Source of the DNA: Porphyra umbilicalis | Lineage: Eukaryota; Rhodophyta; Bangiophyceae; Bangiales; Bangiaceae | Direction: 5' to 3' | DNA length: 64,000 nt | NCBI GenBank assembly: GCA_002049455.2 | Contig: KV918901.1 | Location: 123,979 to 187,978, forward strand | Shown here: piece by piece, positions 55,511-64,000 of the stretch | Layout of the letters: each line of letters starts with the position of its first letter | Numbering within the stretch: the stretch's first letter is position 1 | Program-made: the position numbers and the translations under genes | The notes under the pieces: model-generated | Databases searched by the model: none | What the model was told of the DNA's origin: nothing | The model's input: only the letters and a program-made list of their open reading frames with translations

Positions 55511-56579
55511 ACTCTGCCGGACAAAATCACCAGGTGAAATGGAAATGAGGGGCAGGGAGGCTTCCGCCGCGCATCGTGTACCCGTCGACCCACTGCACGC
55601 TGGAGGTGCGTGTCGCAGGCAGCACAAACAAACGCCTCGCCATTGGCCACAAGAATTGGGGTCACGACCGCCCTGGTTGACGCTGTAGCGGCAGGCATGG
55701 CTGTGTCTCGAGGAGGGTGCACATGTACAGCAGCAGTTTGAGTTGGCGGTGCCTCACGTCAGTAAAAAGGGCGCAAAGAGCCGAGCAGACTCGGAGTGTG
55801 CCACCCCAGATTGCCGGAAAAGAAAAACGCCACGGAGAAAAAAAAACGAGACAAAAGAAAAACGGGGTCGGGGGGTGCGGTGTATACGCTTGCTGCGGCC
55901 AGCGAAGCGAGCGGCTGGCGCCATCGCTACTGCGGGCGACGCGTTGGCTGGCGCCACACCGTGGGGCGGCAGTACAGTGTGGCGTCTCTTTCCGGGCCTC
56001 TGGGGTCGTTGCAGCTCCCAGAACAAGGCCCGAGTACAATGAACCACCAAGCTGTTTTTTGTCTAAATACACATCAGCAGGCGAAATGAAAAGGAGACAC
56101 GTGGACAGTATCCGGCCACATCCGTCCAAATACTGTAAAACGGGCCGAAACATTTCGGAACGTCTTCATCTCAAGGCACTGAGCATCGCCCCTGGACTGA
56201 AGGCAAATCCCAATATTCCGGGATAGATGTGGCACTGTAATCCTTGATCCGCTTGGTATACTCTGAGTAGTTCATCGGGTGCCCATTACGAAGGGTTGGA
56301 GTATGGCGAGCCACCTGTTGGACTTGCATCCAACATTCACTCAAGGTGCTTCGAACTTTGGTCAGCCTTGTCTCAAATGACGATTTCACATCCTCCAGTT
56401 ACGTCTACAGACGGCGTTTTTTACCTTCAGAGCCAATTATTTCTAACTTTTTGAATTGTGCAATTGTGCTTTGCACTCGTGTTCCTGTTCGGATCACCCA
56501 AAATTGGTCAGAATGCAATACGTCCTCATCTTCCGTCCCATCAATATGTCCGCCAGCATCTTCTCCACGTAACGGTCAC

Positions 56580-57500
56580 TCGCACCTCGAGAAGGGGGTG
56601 GGGGGGGGGGGTGGGGGGGAGAGGGCGTGGGGGGAGCGGGGGGTTGATATAAATGAGATAAAACCAGCCTTGGCTCAGCGGCGATTTGCCGCCAAGGAGG
56701 GTTGGCGTTTGGGGGGGTGGAATGGGGGATGCGAATGGACCATAAATTCTGTACTGTATTTGCTCGAGACTTACTATCACCTAAGACTTCGCTACTGTTG
56801 AAACGGGGCCATATCATTTTACTCGATACGCAGCCGTTGATTCCGTTGGGCTGGGCATTTGACAGGGATGGGCCATCGACGCTGCCGCGCCATGCATGAC
56901 GGCCATGCACGACCGCCGACGCTCGCCGCCCCGCACATGCGCGAGCCACCGCCACCGCCGCCGGGCGTTGCTGTCGTTGCTCGTCGTCCCTTCCAAGGTT
57001 GGCGACAACCGCCGTTGATGGGGGCTGCCGCCTCCCTCCCGTTCCTGACCCAGGTGTCCTAGCCACACCATTCCGTGACTACGGTCGCCGCTGTGGCTGC
57101 GCCGACCGGTGGGTGTGGGCAGTACCAGTGGGGGGCGGTGCACCTCGGGTGGGAGGGGGGCAGCACCGGTCGGGGTGGGTAGTACCAGTGGGGGGGGGGG
57201 GGCAGCTCGGGTAGGGTGGGGGGTAGCACGGGTGGGGGGGAGGCAGCACCAGTGAAGGGCGGGGCAGCACTAGTGGGAGAAATGGGCAGCAGTTGCGGGG
57301 GGCGGAGCCCTGGTAGGGAGGGCCAGAACCTGTGACGAATGGCAGCAGCGAAGAAGGGACGCAGTAGGAAAGGGGGAAGGCAGCAGGAATCGGGGGACGC
57401 AGCGGGGATGGGGGGGCGCAGCAGCGATGTGGGGAGGCAGCGGCGGTGGGGGGAGGCAGCGGCGCTGGAGGGAGGCTGATGCACTGAGAGAAAGCAGAAG
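56580..57500. repeat. G-rich minisatellite with GGCAGCACCAGTG-like units
   Basis: Strongly G-biased arrays occur at 56590-56645 and 57120-57500. The second is built from variants of GGGGGGCAGCACCAGTG and GGAGGCAGCAG. It is G-quadruplex prone on the plus strand, and no protein is supported on either strand. Confidence 0.7.
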
Positions 57501-57760
57501 CAGTGGGGGGAGGCAGCAGCAGTGGAGGAAAACAGCAGTCGAGGGTGGAGATGTATTCATACCACCTCGCAGTGTGAATGGACACCCTCTGACAGTGCTT
57601 CAGATACCGTCGAGTCGGCACTCGGTCGGTGTGTTCGTGCGCGACATATTCTGAAAAATCTCGCACACGTTCACGTGACGGCCCCAAATCGCCCAAATGG
57701 GTCTCTTTTTTGGAGGTACCTTGGTGTGCGGAGACTAGGGCCGTTAAAGCGGACGTTACG

Positions 57761-57786
57761 GACAAAGCGGACGCGTCCGCTTTGTC
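57761..57786. repeat. Perfect 26-bp palindrome followed by GGGCCC/AATCGC repeats
   Basis: GACAAAGCGGACG is mirrored by CGTCCGCTTTGTC. From 57825 to 57940 the unit GGGCCC(C)GATTGC/AATCGC recurs about six times. The arrangement is typical of the end of a DNA transposon, but no partner end was identified. Confidence 0.85.
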
Positions 57787-58939
57787 TTATGGTCCCCTAA
57801 GACTCGTACCGGAATCGCAAGTCGGGCCCTCAATCGCGCTGTTCGGGCCCAATCGCAGGGTCGCAGGGCCCCGATTGCATGGTCTCAGGCCCCGATTGCC
57901 AAGTCGTTGCTGGCCGATTGCGGATTGTCGCGATTGAGGTCCGTATTGCTTCAGCTCGGGCCCGACTGGTGGCAGCAAGCAGTTTCTCAAACAGACGAGC
58001 AACTGTTGGTGTGTTGACTTCCTCTTCCAGGACATGACTGTTCACAGACATCATGTCATGCCTTACCGCCGAGCCCCACCCCTTCCCCGCCCCTCCCTGG
58101 CCGGTCACGCAACCCCCTTCATCGGTCCTTGGCGGCGAGCACGGCCGCCACCCCCCCCGCCTTCGCCCCCCTCGGCCATCCCACACGCGGCCGGCGCGAC
58201 GGCGCAGTCGACGGCGAGCGCGGCCGCTTGCGCACCCCACTTGGCGGCACTGCCTCTGGTCGGGGCGCTGACAGCCCAACCTTCGGGAGCGACTGGCGCC
58301 GTCGCCCCGCGCGGTGCGCGGGCCGCGCCGACAGCCTTGGCTCCGACCGCGCCGATGCGCACAGGCAAAGCCGCCGCCGCCGCGGCCGCGACCGCCGGCG
58401 TCGCTTGTCCGCCGGAGCCTGCCACCACCGTCCTCGCTGTCGGCGCGTCCGCTAGGGCCGGCCTGCGCGTGGGTGAGCAGTCTTTGCCCCCGGTGGAAGT
58501 GCACGTGGCCGCGCTGCTGGGCGCTGTTTTAACGGTGCCGTCGGCGCGTTTCTCCGACGGCGCAGGGGCGGCAGCGGTTCCGGCGGAGCGGCGGTGCTCG
58601 CGGCGGCCGCGGCGCCGGCGCCGGCGCCGCCAACCTTGCCCCCGCGCTCGCCGGCATGGCGGCCTGCCCACGGAAAGAGCGGTCGGAGAGGCTGGGAGGA
58701 AGGCAATGACGAGGGGAGGTGGCCACGCACAGCAGGGAAAATGGAAGGCATGCTTCTACTCCACGCTGGTTCTTTTTTTCTGCAAAAGCACAACATTGCT
58801 GCATCTTGGGCAATCTTGCTTCAAGGACTTTTTCCATTCAAGGCTAAGGCGAAGTCCATGGTGTCACCCCCCAAAGTTTACTGGCAGGCTTTGCGCATCA
58901 TCAAGCATGGACACAAGCAAGCAAACTATCTCTGAAGCA

Positions 58940-60340
58940 TCACGACGACGGAGCGGAGGGAGAAACAGCAGAAGCAAGCCCTGGCTTGGGATTCTTCTTG
59001 GCCCAATGAAGAACTGCCTTCTGCCAAGTAGCGGGCGTCAGCTCCTTGCCGACCCTGCGGCGAACGTACTTCTTGTCAGCGGCCATCCTCCGCATGATAT
59101 CTTGCAACCACTCGTGCGGACCCGTCGAGGTTGACCTTGCCGCTTCCGGCGCAGCCGCGATGAGGAGGTCGTACGTGCACTCAGCCACCTCCACCGGCGT
59201 CTGGTTGTCCTTCCTCTTCTTACTGCTCTTGTGCCTGCACCGGCCTCTGGCAATCTTTCCGGGAGTCTTGTACTTCTTTCGCCACAGGCCAATGAGTTTT
59301 GCCCACGTCCGGGTGCCAAACGCCGCGTACCTCGGTGCCAGATGCAGGTTACACAGACGCACGGTGTCATCAACCGCTTGTGTGCACTTGTTGTTGTTGG
59401 GGTTGTGGCCCTCCGTCAAGACGAGCGCAATGGCGCACGGCCTCTCCCAGGTCTTGCAGGTGACCCTCACGACGGGACTCCCATTCTCGTCGACCGTCGA
59501 CTCCTAGTCCTCGACTTCCGAGGGCGAGGAGGAATTGGTGGTGGAGTCGCCACACCCAAAAGCATCACCAGATGCTGGTTGAGCCGCTGCGCCGGCGGTG
59601 GGACGCCCATCAGCTGGTGCGGACACAGTAGAGGCTGTCGCCGCGCCTCCACTCGGCGGTGCCGCATCATCGTGAAGGGCATGATCATGTTCTTGATTGT
59701 TGTCGTGAAGCTGTGGGCCGGCATCAAGTCCGCCAGCGGCTGCGGCTGTGGCGGGTGCAACGGGGGCGTGGGCAGCGGCGGAGGCCGGCGATGGTAGCGG
59801 CACGGTGGACGCCTTGGCCGCAGCTGCGGCTGTGGCGGGTGCGGCGGGGGCGTGGCCCGCGGCGGAGGCCGACGATGGTACCGGTGCGGCGGACGCCTTG
59901 ACCGCTGCGTCAAAGACGGCGCGTAGAGAGAGAAGAACAAAACCCGACACCGGCTTGCCGCTGTTAGCCTGGACTAGGTCGTCGAGGAAGAGCGGGTCGA
60001 TACCCTTTCGGCTGGTAAAAAGAGGGCACGCAGGGAAAGAAAACAGGTCAATGTCGAGGTCGGGGCACTTTGACAGCAGGGAGGCCAGGTGGTCGAGCTG
60101 GAGGGGAGGAACGGGCGGGCACCACTTGGTCATGGCGGCGCGCCAAGCAGCAGTCGACCGCGTATTCTCAGGGGGGGGGTGGGTAGGGGGGAGCTCACTG
60201 GGTACGCTAAGACGCAGGCGGCGCCGGTGCCTCGAGTCGTCACCGTCCGAAGCACTTGGATCGTGGTCGCCAGGGTCCGCACGTGGGCCAGGCCGAGGGC
60301 GCTTCCAACATCCTTCTCCCGCAGGAACAGACGATGACAT
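58940..60340 (-). CDS. Unknown protein sharing a Trp/Cys domain with the adjacent protease gene; in-frame TAG
   Basis: The start is placed at ATG 60340 (MSSSVPAGEG); an upstream extension to 60535 is open. After a disordered N-terminus comes a domain of about 80 residues: WRAAMTKWCPPVPPL, LLSKCPDLDIDLFSFPACPL and DDLVQANSGKPVSG. A linker with a duplicated APVAPATAAAA segment follows. The frame meets TAG (59506-59504) after SPSEVED, then continues in phase for 187 codons as a basic region (WERPCAIALVLTEGHNPNNN, WAKLIGLWRKKYKTP, ARGRCRHKSSKKRK, EWLQDIMRRMAADKKYVRRR) to TGA 58940. The second half looks like a nucleic-acid-binding domain by composition. No family is recognised. It is divergent from the protease gene, with a 72-bp tandem repeat between them. 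Confidence 0.6.
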
Positions 60341-60884
60341 ATTAGCGCTGACGGGGCAGCCGCAAGAAGCAGGTGAGCGCCGAGGGCGGGAAGAAGACGA
60401 AGCAACGACAGGTGCAGGGTGCGCGAGCAAGTGGAAGAAATCGACAGGCGGGCCAAGAGGAGAGGGCGCGGGGCACGCGACAAAGATGCCGTTGTGCGAA
60501 AGCTGACATGCCGGAGTCAACTCCTTGTAGAACACCAGAACAGTTCCGCAAATAGTTGGACAGGTGTCTTAAAGAAAGAACCTGTTGCATTGCAGCTGTC
60601 GTTGACGTTCGCTGTCACCACCACTGCAACAGGCCCGCTGTCATTGGCGCATTCTTGTACCAGTCTCTCAGGCGATGCTCACGCTGTACGTTAAGAAAGG
60701 GCAATCGCCAAGCATCATGCCATGCCTGCACACGGAGCCATTCGTTCTGCAAGAATAAATAATGCAGCAAATCAGTGTATCCACTGAAAATAATTTCATC
60801 GTGGATTCCAACAGCGGAATTCCTTCGATCTCGTCCTGCCATTGAGAGTGGTTTTGCTGACACACCGTGACCCTCCTTGCCCGC

Positions 60885-61245
60885 GTGGCCACGGCGGGCC
60901 GCGCCTCCCTTCGCGTCCGTTCGTGTGTTGCAGCTCCTGCTCACCCTCCTTTCGCGCGTGGCCACGGCGGGCCGCGCGTCCCTTTGCGTCCGTTTGTGTC
61001 TTGCACCACGTGCTCATCCTCCTTTCGCGCGTGGCCACGGCGGGCCGCTCGTCCCTTTGCGTCCGTTCGTGTCCTGCAGCTCGTGCTCACCCTCCTTCAG
61101 GCGTGGCCACGGCGGGCCACGCCTCCCTTTGCGTGCGTTCGTGTCTTGCAGCTCCTGCTCACCCTCCTTTCGCGTGTGGCCACGGCGGGCCGCGTTTCAC
61201 TTTGCGTCAGGGCGTGTCGCGCAGCTCGTGCTCACCGTCCTCCGT
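60885..61245. repeat. 72/73-bp tandem repeat, five units, upstream of the protease gene
   Basis: GTGGCCACGGCGGGCC starts units at 60885, 60958, 61031, 61103 and 61176. Each continues CCTTTGCGTCCGTTCGTGT and CAGCTC(C/G)TGCTCACCCTC. The array lies in the divergent promoter between the two genes, about 300 bp before the protease start, and probably in its leader. Confidence 0.95.
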
Positions 61246-61543
61246 GCCGATTGCTGTACTGCGGCTGACTCGCATCTTGTGCTCGAAGCCGGACGGGTGG
61301 CCACGAGCCCAGTGGTGCTGCCACGGAGCGTCGTGCCTTGCGGTTGTGCATGTGGCGTGCCTGCGTACGCCTCCGTGCCTGCGTCTCATATGCGTGTGTT
61401 TGTCGCAGCTTTGAGTCAGCGGCGGTTGCGGCAGGGAATCGCGCCGAGGCGGTTGCCAGAGCTTCTCCCTTTGCGGCGGCCTCGTCGTGACGTGGTTTTC
61501 TGGTGGCGGCCGCTGCGCTGCTGGGGTCTGTCAAGCTGTGGCC

Positions 61544-63514
61544 ATGGGAGAAGGAGCAGCAGACAACGAGACCACCTTTGAGCGCATTAAATACATGAGT
61601 CCTTTCATCTTGCCGTTGTTCGACCACCTCGGCGGCATCCGTGTGACCGCGGAGGATGCCTTGACGCTGCAGCCGGGCACGTACGTGAACGACGTCATCG
61701 TCAACTTTTATGCCCATTATCTCAGGGGCACTGTACTGCACGCCGAGCAAATGCAAGGCGTGCTCGTACTCCCCAGCTACGTGTTCAAGCTGATTCTCGA
61801 CAAGGGGCGGCAGGGGGCGATATCGGCGTGCCGCAAGCTCGCCATTTTCTGCTACCACACTTGGTTCTTCTTCATGTGCCACGAGGATCACTGGTACGCG
61901 GCGTTGCTGTCGGACATGCACAACATTCACCCCTTGTTGCAGGCTGCACACGGTCTCGGCCCCAAGACCAGCGTACGACGCCCTGCCTTGACGATCGTCA
62001 ACTCAATGCAGGGGTTTCCACGCGTTGCACCCCCCTGCACCGCAGCGACACGGCTGCTTCAATTCGTTGCCTCTGAGTACCGACGGCGGCACGGCCTGCG
62101 ACTCGACGACGTGCGCACCCTCAGATCGGACATCATCGACATCATTGATGTCCATGATGCCAAGGTGGCGGCGCAGGAGGGCGTGGACTGCGCGCTGAAC
62201 ATGCTCGCAAACTTCCACTTCTTTATGACCAGGACCAAGAAGAAGCGGCGGTCGCTGATCAGCACGAAAGACTGGACCCAGGACCTGTATTACGTGCCTT
62301 CTCGTCTGGAGCTCGCGGAGCTGTGCCTCGCACTTTCGTCTGAGGCGCAGGCCGAGAGACGTGCTCGTGGTGGCGGCCAGAGCGGCGGCCGCGACAGCAC
62401 GCCGGACCACGAACCGGATTCCCAGGTGGTCGTGACAGCACTGAGTGGACCTGCGGTGAAGAGAGAGCAGCGTAACCTGGCACCACGGCCGGCACCAAGC
62501 ACGTTCGCAATGTCTACTCGTGCGACGAGGGCTTCCAGCCCCGCCGACAGGCCACCACCCGCGAGATTGACAAGGGCGAGTGCTGGCAAGACCGTCGCGC
62601 CACCGCTTTCTGCAACGCAACCCCCCGCTGCTGCCACCCCGCCCCCTGCTGCAGCCCCGCCCCCCTCGTCCGCCAAGAAACCCGTGGCGGGCGGAGATGA
62701 GCGCCAGGTCTTGTCTGACTCGGCTTCGTCGGGCTCGCAGTACTACATGGAGTCTGATGCAGGCGGTGATGCGGCCGGCAGTGTGGCCGGGGGCTCTGCC
62801 CCTGCTGCTCTTGTTGAGCCTCCTGCGGCTCGTGCCGCAAGGCAGGCAGGAGACGCCTCTCAATGTTGGTCTCTTCTCCCTTCAGCGCCGCCTCAGTCCC
62901 GAAGCAGAGCAGATTCTCTCAGAGCTCATGTGCGAGACGGCAGTGATGCTGCTGTCCTGAGCGGTCCTGTCGTTGGCGCAGACAACCCCGACCTACAAGT
63001 CGCACAGCAGCGTGCTCGTGATGCTGCTAAGAAGCAAAATGGCTTCTCTGGGGCGGACGAGCGCGAGGAAGCCGGCCAGGAGCCGAAGGTCAACGAGGAC
63101 ATGGACGAGCCGCTGCCTCCTCAGTTGCTTTTGACGACATCGTGGGTAACGTCTATGCGGGATTGGGGTGTGCCATTGCCCTCGACGACCATGCGTCGCG
63201 TGGCTGCCTTGCTTTCGCGTTGCCCTGACCTTGAACCTGCTTGTTTTTTGTTTGCCGATTGTCCCTTTATCGTTGATGGCAGTCTTCATGCTGACTTCGT
63301 GTCGGATATGACGCGTGCTAACGGGGGGGTCGCCGTCAGTGGCGAAATGCGCCGCTTTGTACACACCGTGTGTGTTTGCGCTTTCAATTTAACTCCTCGA
63401 GATAGCTTCGATCGTAACGTTGTCTCCTTGTCGGCACGGTCTCATAAGCAGCACATGCCTACACATGCGTGTCAGCACGTACAAATCCCTTGGTGGCTGC
63501 ACAGAGGTTCTTGA
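61544..63514 (+). CDS. Ulp1/SENP-type (C48) cysteine protease with a C-terminal domain shared with its neighbour
   Basis: This is a single exon of 656 codons; the start is at GCCATGGGA. Residues about 20-225 form a Ulp1-like fold. YVNDVIVNFYAHYLR (residues 47-61) is the substrate-binding helix. HEDHWYAALL carries the catalytic His116. IVNSMQGF is at the position of the catalytic Asp, here Asn153. QEGVDCALNML has the oxyanion Gln211 and nucleophile Cys216. These enzymes cleave SUMO or related modifiers. Versions of them are common cargo of large DNA transposons, where they may counter host control of the element. Residues about 240-520 are a low-complexity Pro/Ala linker. Residues about 531-610 (WVTSMRDWGVPLP, LLSRCPDLEPACFLFADCP, TRANGGVAVSG) repeat the domain found in the minus-strand neighbour. 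It ends at TGA 63514. Confidence 0.8.
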   Translation: MGEGAADNETTFERIKYMSPFILPLFDHLGGIRVTAEDALTLQPGTYVNDVIVNFYAHYLRGTVLHAEQMQGVLVLPSYVFKLILDKGRQGAISACRKLAIFCYHTWFFFMCHEDHWYAALLSDMHNIHPLLQAAHGLGPKTSVRRPALTIVNSMQGFPRVAPPCTAATRLLQFVASEYRRRHGLRLDDVRTLRSDIIDIIDVHDAKVAAQEGVDCALNMLANFHFFMTRTKKKRRSLISTKDWTQDLYYVPSRLELAELCLALSSEAQAERRARGGGQSGGRDSTPDHEPDSQVVVTALSGPAVKREQRNLAPRPAPSTFAMSTRATRASSPADRPPPARLTRASAGKTVAPPLSATQPPAAATPPPAAAPPPSSAKKPVAGGDERQVLSDSASSGSQYYMESDAGGDAAGSVAGGSAPAALVEPPAARAARQAGDASQCWSLLPSAPPQSRSRADSLRAHVRDGSDAAVLSGPVVGADNPDLQVAQQRARDAAKKQNGFSGADEREEAGQEPKVNEDMDEPLPPQLLLTTSWVTSMRDWGVPLPSTTMRRVAALLSRCPDLEPACFLFADCPFIVDGSLHADFVSDMTRANGGVAVSGEMRRFVHTVCVCAFNLTPRDSFDRNVVSLSARSHKQHMPTHACQHVQIPWWLHRGS

Positions 63515-64000
63515 CCGACAGCTCATTGTATTCGGAAACGCATAATGTGCAGCAAATAACTATATGCAGAAGAAACTGCCACGTCGCTACTCGGTGGGCG
63601 TGCGAGCTCCGCCGTACATCTGCAGTCTGTGCAAGTTTGTAATCCGCCGTGCAGCGGCGCTGCCGCCGGCGGCTTGCACCCCGGGCGGCGGACACAAACT
63701 TGGTAGCTGCGGTCGCCCCGCAGCTCGTCGCCGCTTGCGAGCGGAGACGAGGGGGCACCGCCTGCGGGTGCCGCCTGTTTGTGTGTCGTGCATGCTCTGT
63801 CCCGCGCCAGGCTTGTTGTGACAGTGTTTGTGCACAAACGCGCTGCTAGGAGGGCCGCCCCGCTGGCGTCGACTGTCGCTTGGCGGAGATCCCCGCGCAC
63901 CCGGCACGCCATCGGCGCGCCTTTCGGTCGTTGCTAGCGTGGCCTGAAGCTAGCGCGTCGTCGCGCCTGTCTCTTAGCCCTCCATGTCAACGCGACGGGC
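63515..64000. other. 3' flank of the protease gene; nothing identified
   Basis: No gene, repeat end or regulatory motif could be supported. ATAATGTGCAGCAAAT at 63542 resembles ATAATGCAGCAAAT near 60758, on the other side of the protease gene. Confidence 0.4.

Larger units (their letters stand above)
53253..58939. other. Repeat-rich spacer between the two gene pairs
   Basis: No well-supported gene was found. It contains a ~40-bp tandem duplication at 53997-54075, GCGCATTGC motifs at 54208 and 54263, a ~70-bp imperfect duplication at 55370-55510, a G-rich minisatellite at 56580-57500 and a palindrome with AATCGC repeats at 57761-57940. The stretch 58034-58700 is GC-rich and Ala-coding in all frames without recognisable features. 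Confidence 0.45.
45436..63514. mobile_element. Candidate large multi-gene DNA transposon region (one or two elements)
   Basis: Four genes form two divergent pairs: acidic-tail protein (minus) with transposase (plus), and unknown gene (minus) with Ulp1-like protease (plus). Transposase genes of the CACTA/Plavaka/KDZ type are often accompanied by Ulp1-family proteases and accessory DNA-binding proteins, so common membership in one element is plausible. The second pair shares a domain with itself but has no visible link to the first pair. The 5.7-kb stretch between the pairs (53253-58939) is repeat-rich. I found no terminal inverted repeats, so the boundaries are unknown. Confidence 0.4.

Noticed and set aside
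56580..57500. Pro/Ser-rich minus-strand frames in the G-rich minisatellite
   Set aside because: The frames are open in several phases because the repeat unit lacks stop codons; no non-repetitive protein sequence is present.
60877..61581. Open frames across the 72-bp repeat array upstream of the protease
   Set aside because: The repeat is open in all three plus-strand phases and has an irregular 72/73-bp period, so no single frame is maintained. I treat it as non-coding leader or promoter.

Overview
The window is nuclear DNA from a GC-rich eukaryote, most likely a red alga (Bangiophyceae type, such as Porphyra or Pyropia). That placement is inference. It rests on very high GC and GC3, few short GT-AG introns (133-349 nt exons beside 190-270 bp introns in most cases), a plastid transit peptide starting MAPVAFVP (an early Phe is typical of rhodophyte transit peptides), and the mixture of repeat families. 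No bacterial operons, tRNA, rRNA or CRISPR array were seen.

Region 1 (1-7.5 kb) is a decayed mobile gene unit. A TATA box is followed by an acidic, zinc-knuckle reading frame and then a Fanzor gene, the eukaryotic relative of the RNA-guided nuclease TnpB. RuvC-I, zinc-ribbon and RuvC-III motifs can be read, but the frame changes at least eight times. Two tandem hairpins follow its last stop codon. Region 2 (7.5-30.9 kb) is mostly intergenic. It holds a plastid-targeted Ala-rich LEA-like gene (14.3-15.4 kb), three short non-autonomous DNA transposons (two with clear target-site duplications, at 16.39-17.27 and 17.28-17.99 kb), a secreted protein of a mainly bacterial family (19.5-20.3 kb), a broken TPR gene (22.2-23.0 kb), an unknown minus-strand gene (24.5-25.4 kb), tandem repeats and several striking palindromes.

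Region 3 (30.9-44.1 kb) is the conserved gene island: a homeodomain protein, a three-exon mitochondrial-carrier-like protein, the nucleolar ribosome-biogenesis genes SURF6/RRP14 and RPF1 arranged head to head, an organellar phenylalanyl-tRNA synthetase tail to tail with RPF1, and an atypical protein kinase. Several of these are interrupted by frameshifts at long C/G homopolymers, which points to assembly errors. RPF1 also carries an in-frame TAG and a 14-bp tandem duplication that removes its normal stop.

Region 4 (45.4-63.5 kb) looks like one or two large DNA transposons with four genes in two divergent pairs: a four-exon protein with a long acidic tail, a spliced DDE-type transposase (CACTA/Plavaka/KDZ-like), an unknown gene with an in-frame TAG, and a Ulp1-type cysteine protease. 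The last two share an approximately 80-residue domain that I do not recognise. A GCAATGC/GCATTGC motif is strongly over-represented across the first pair, including inside its introns.
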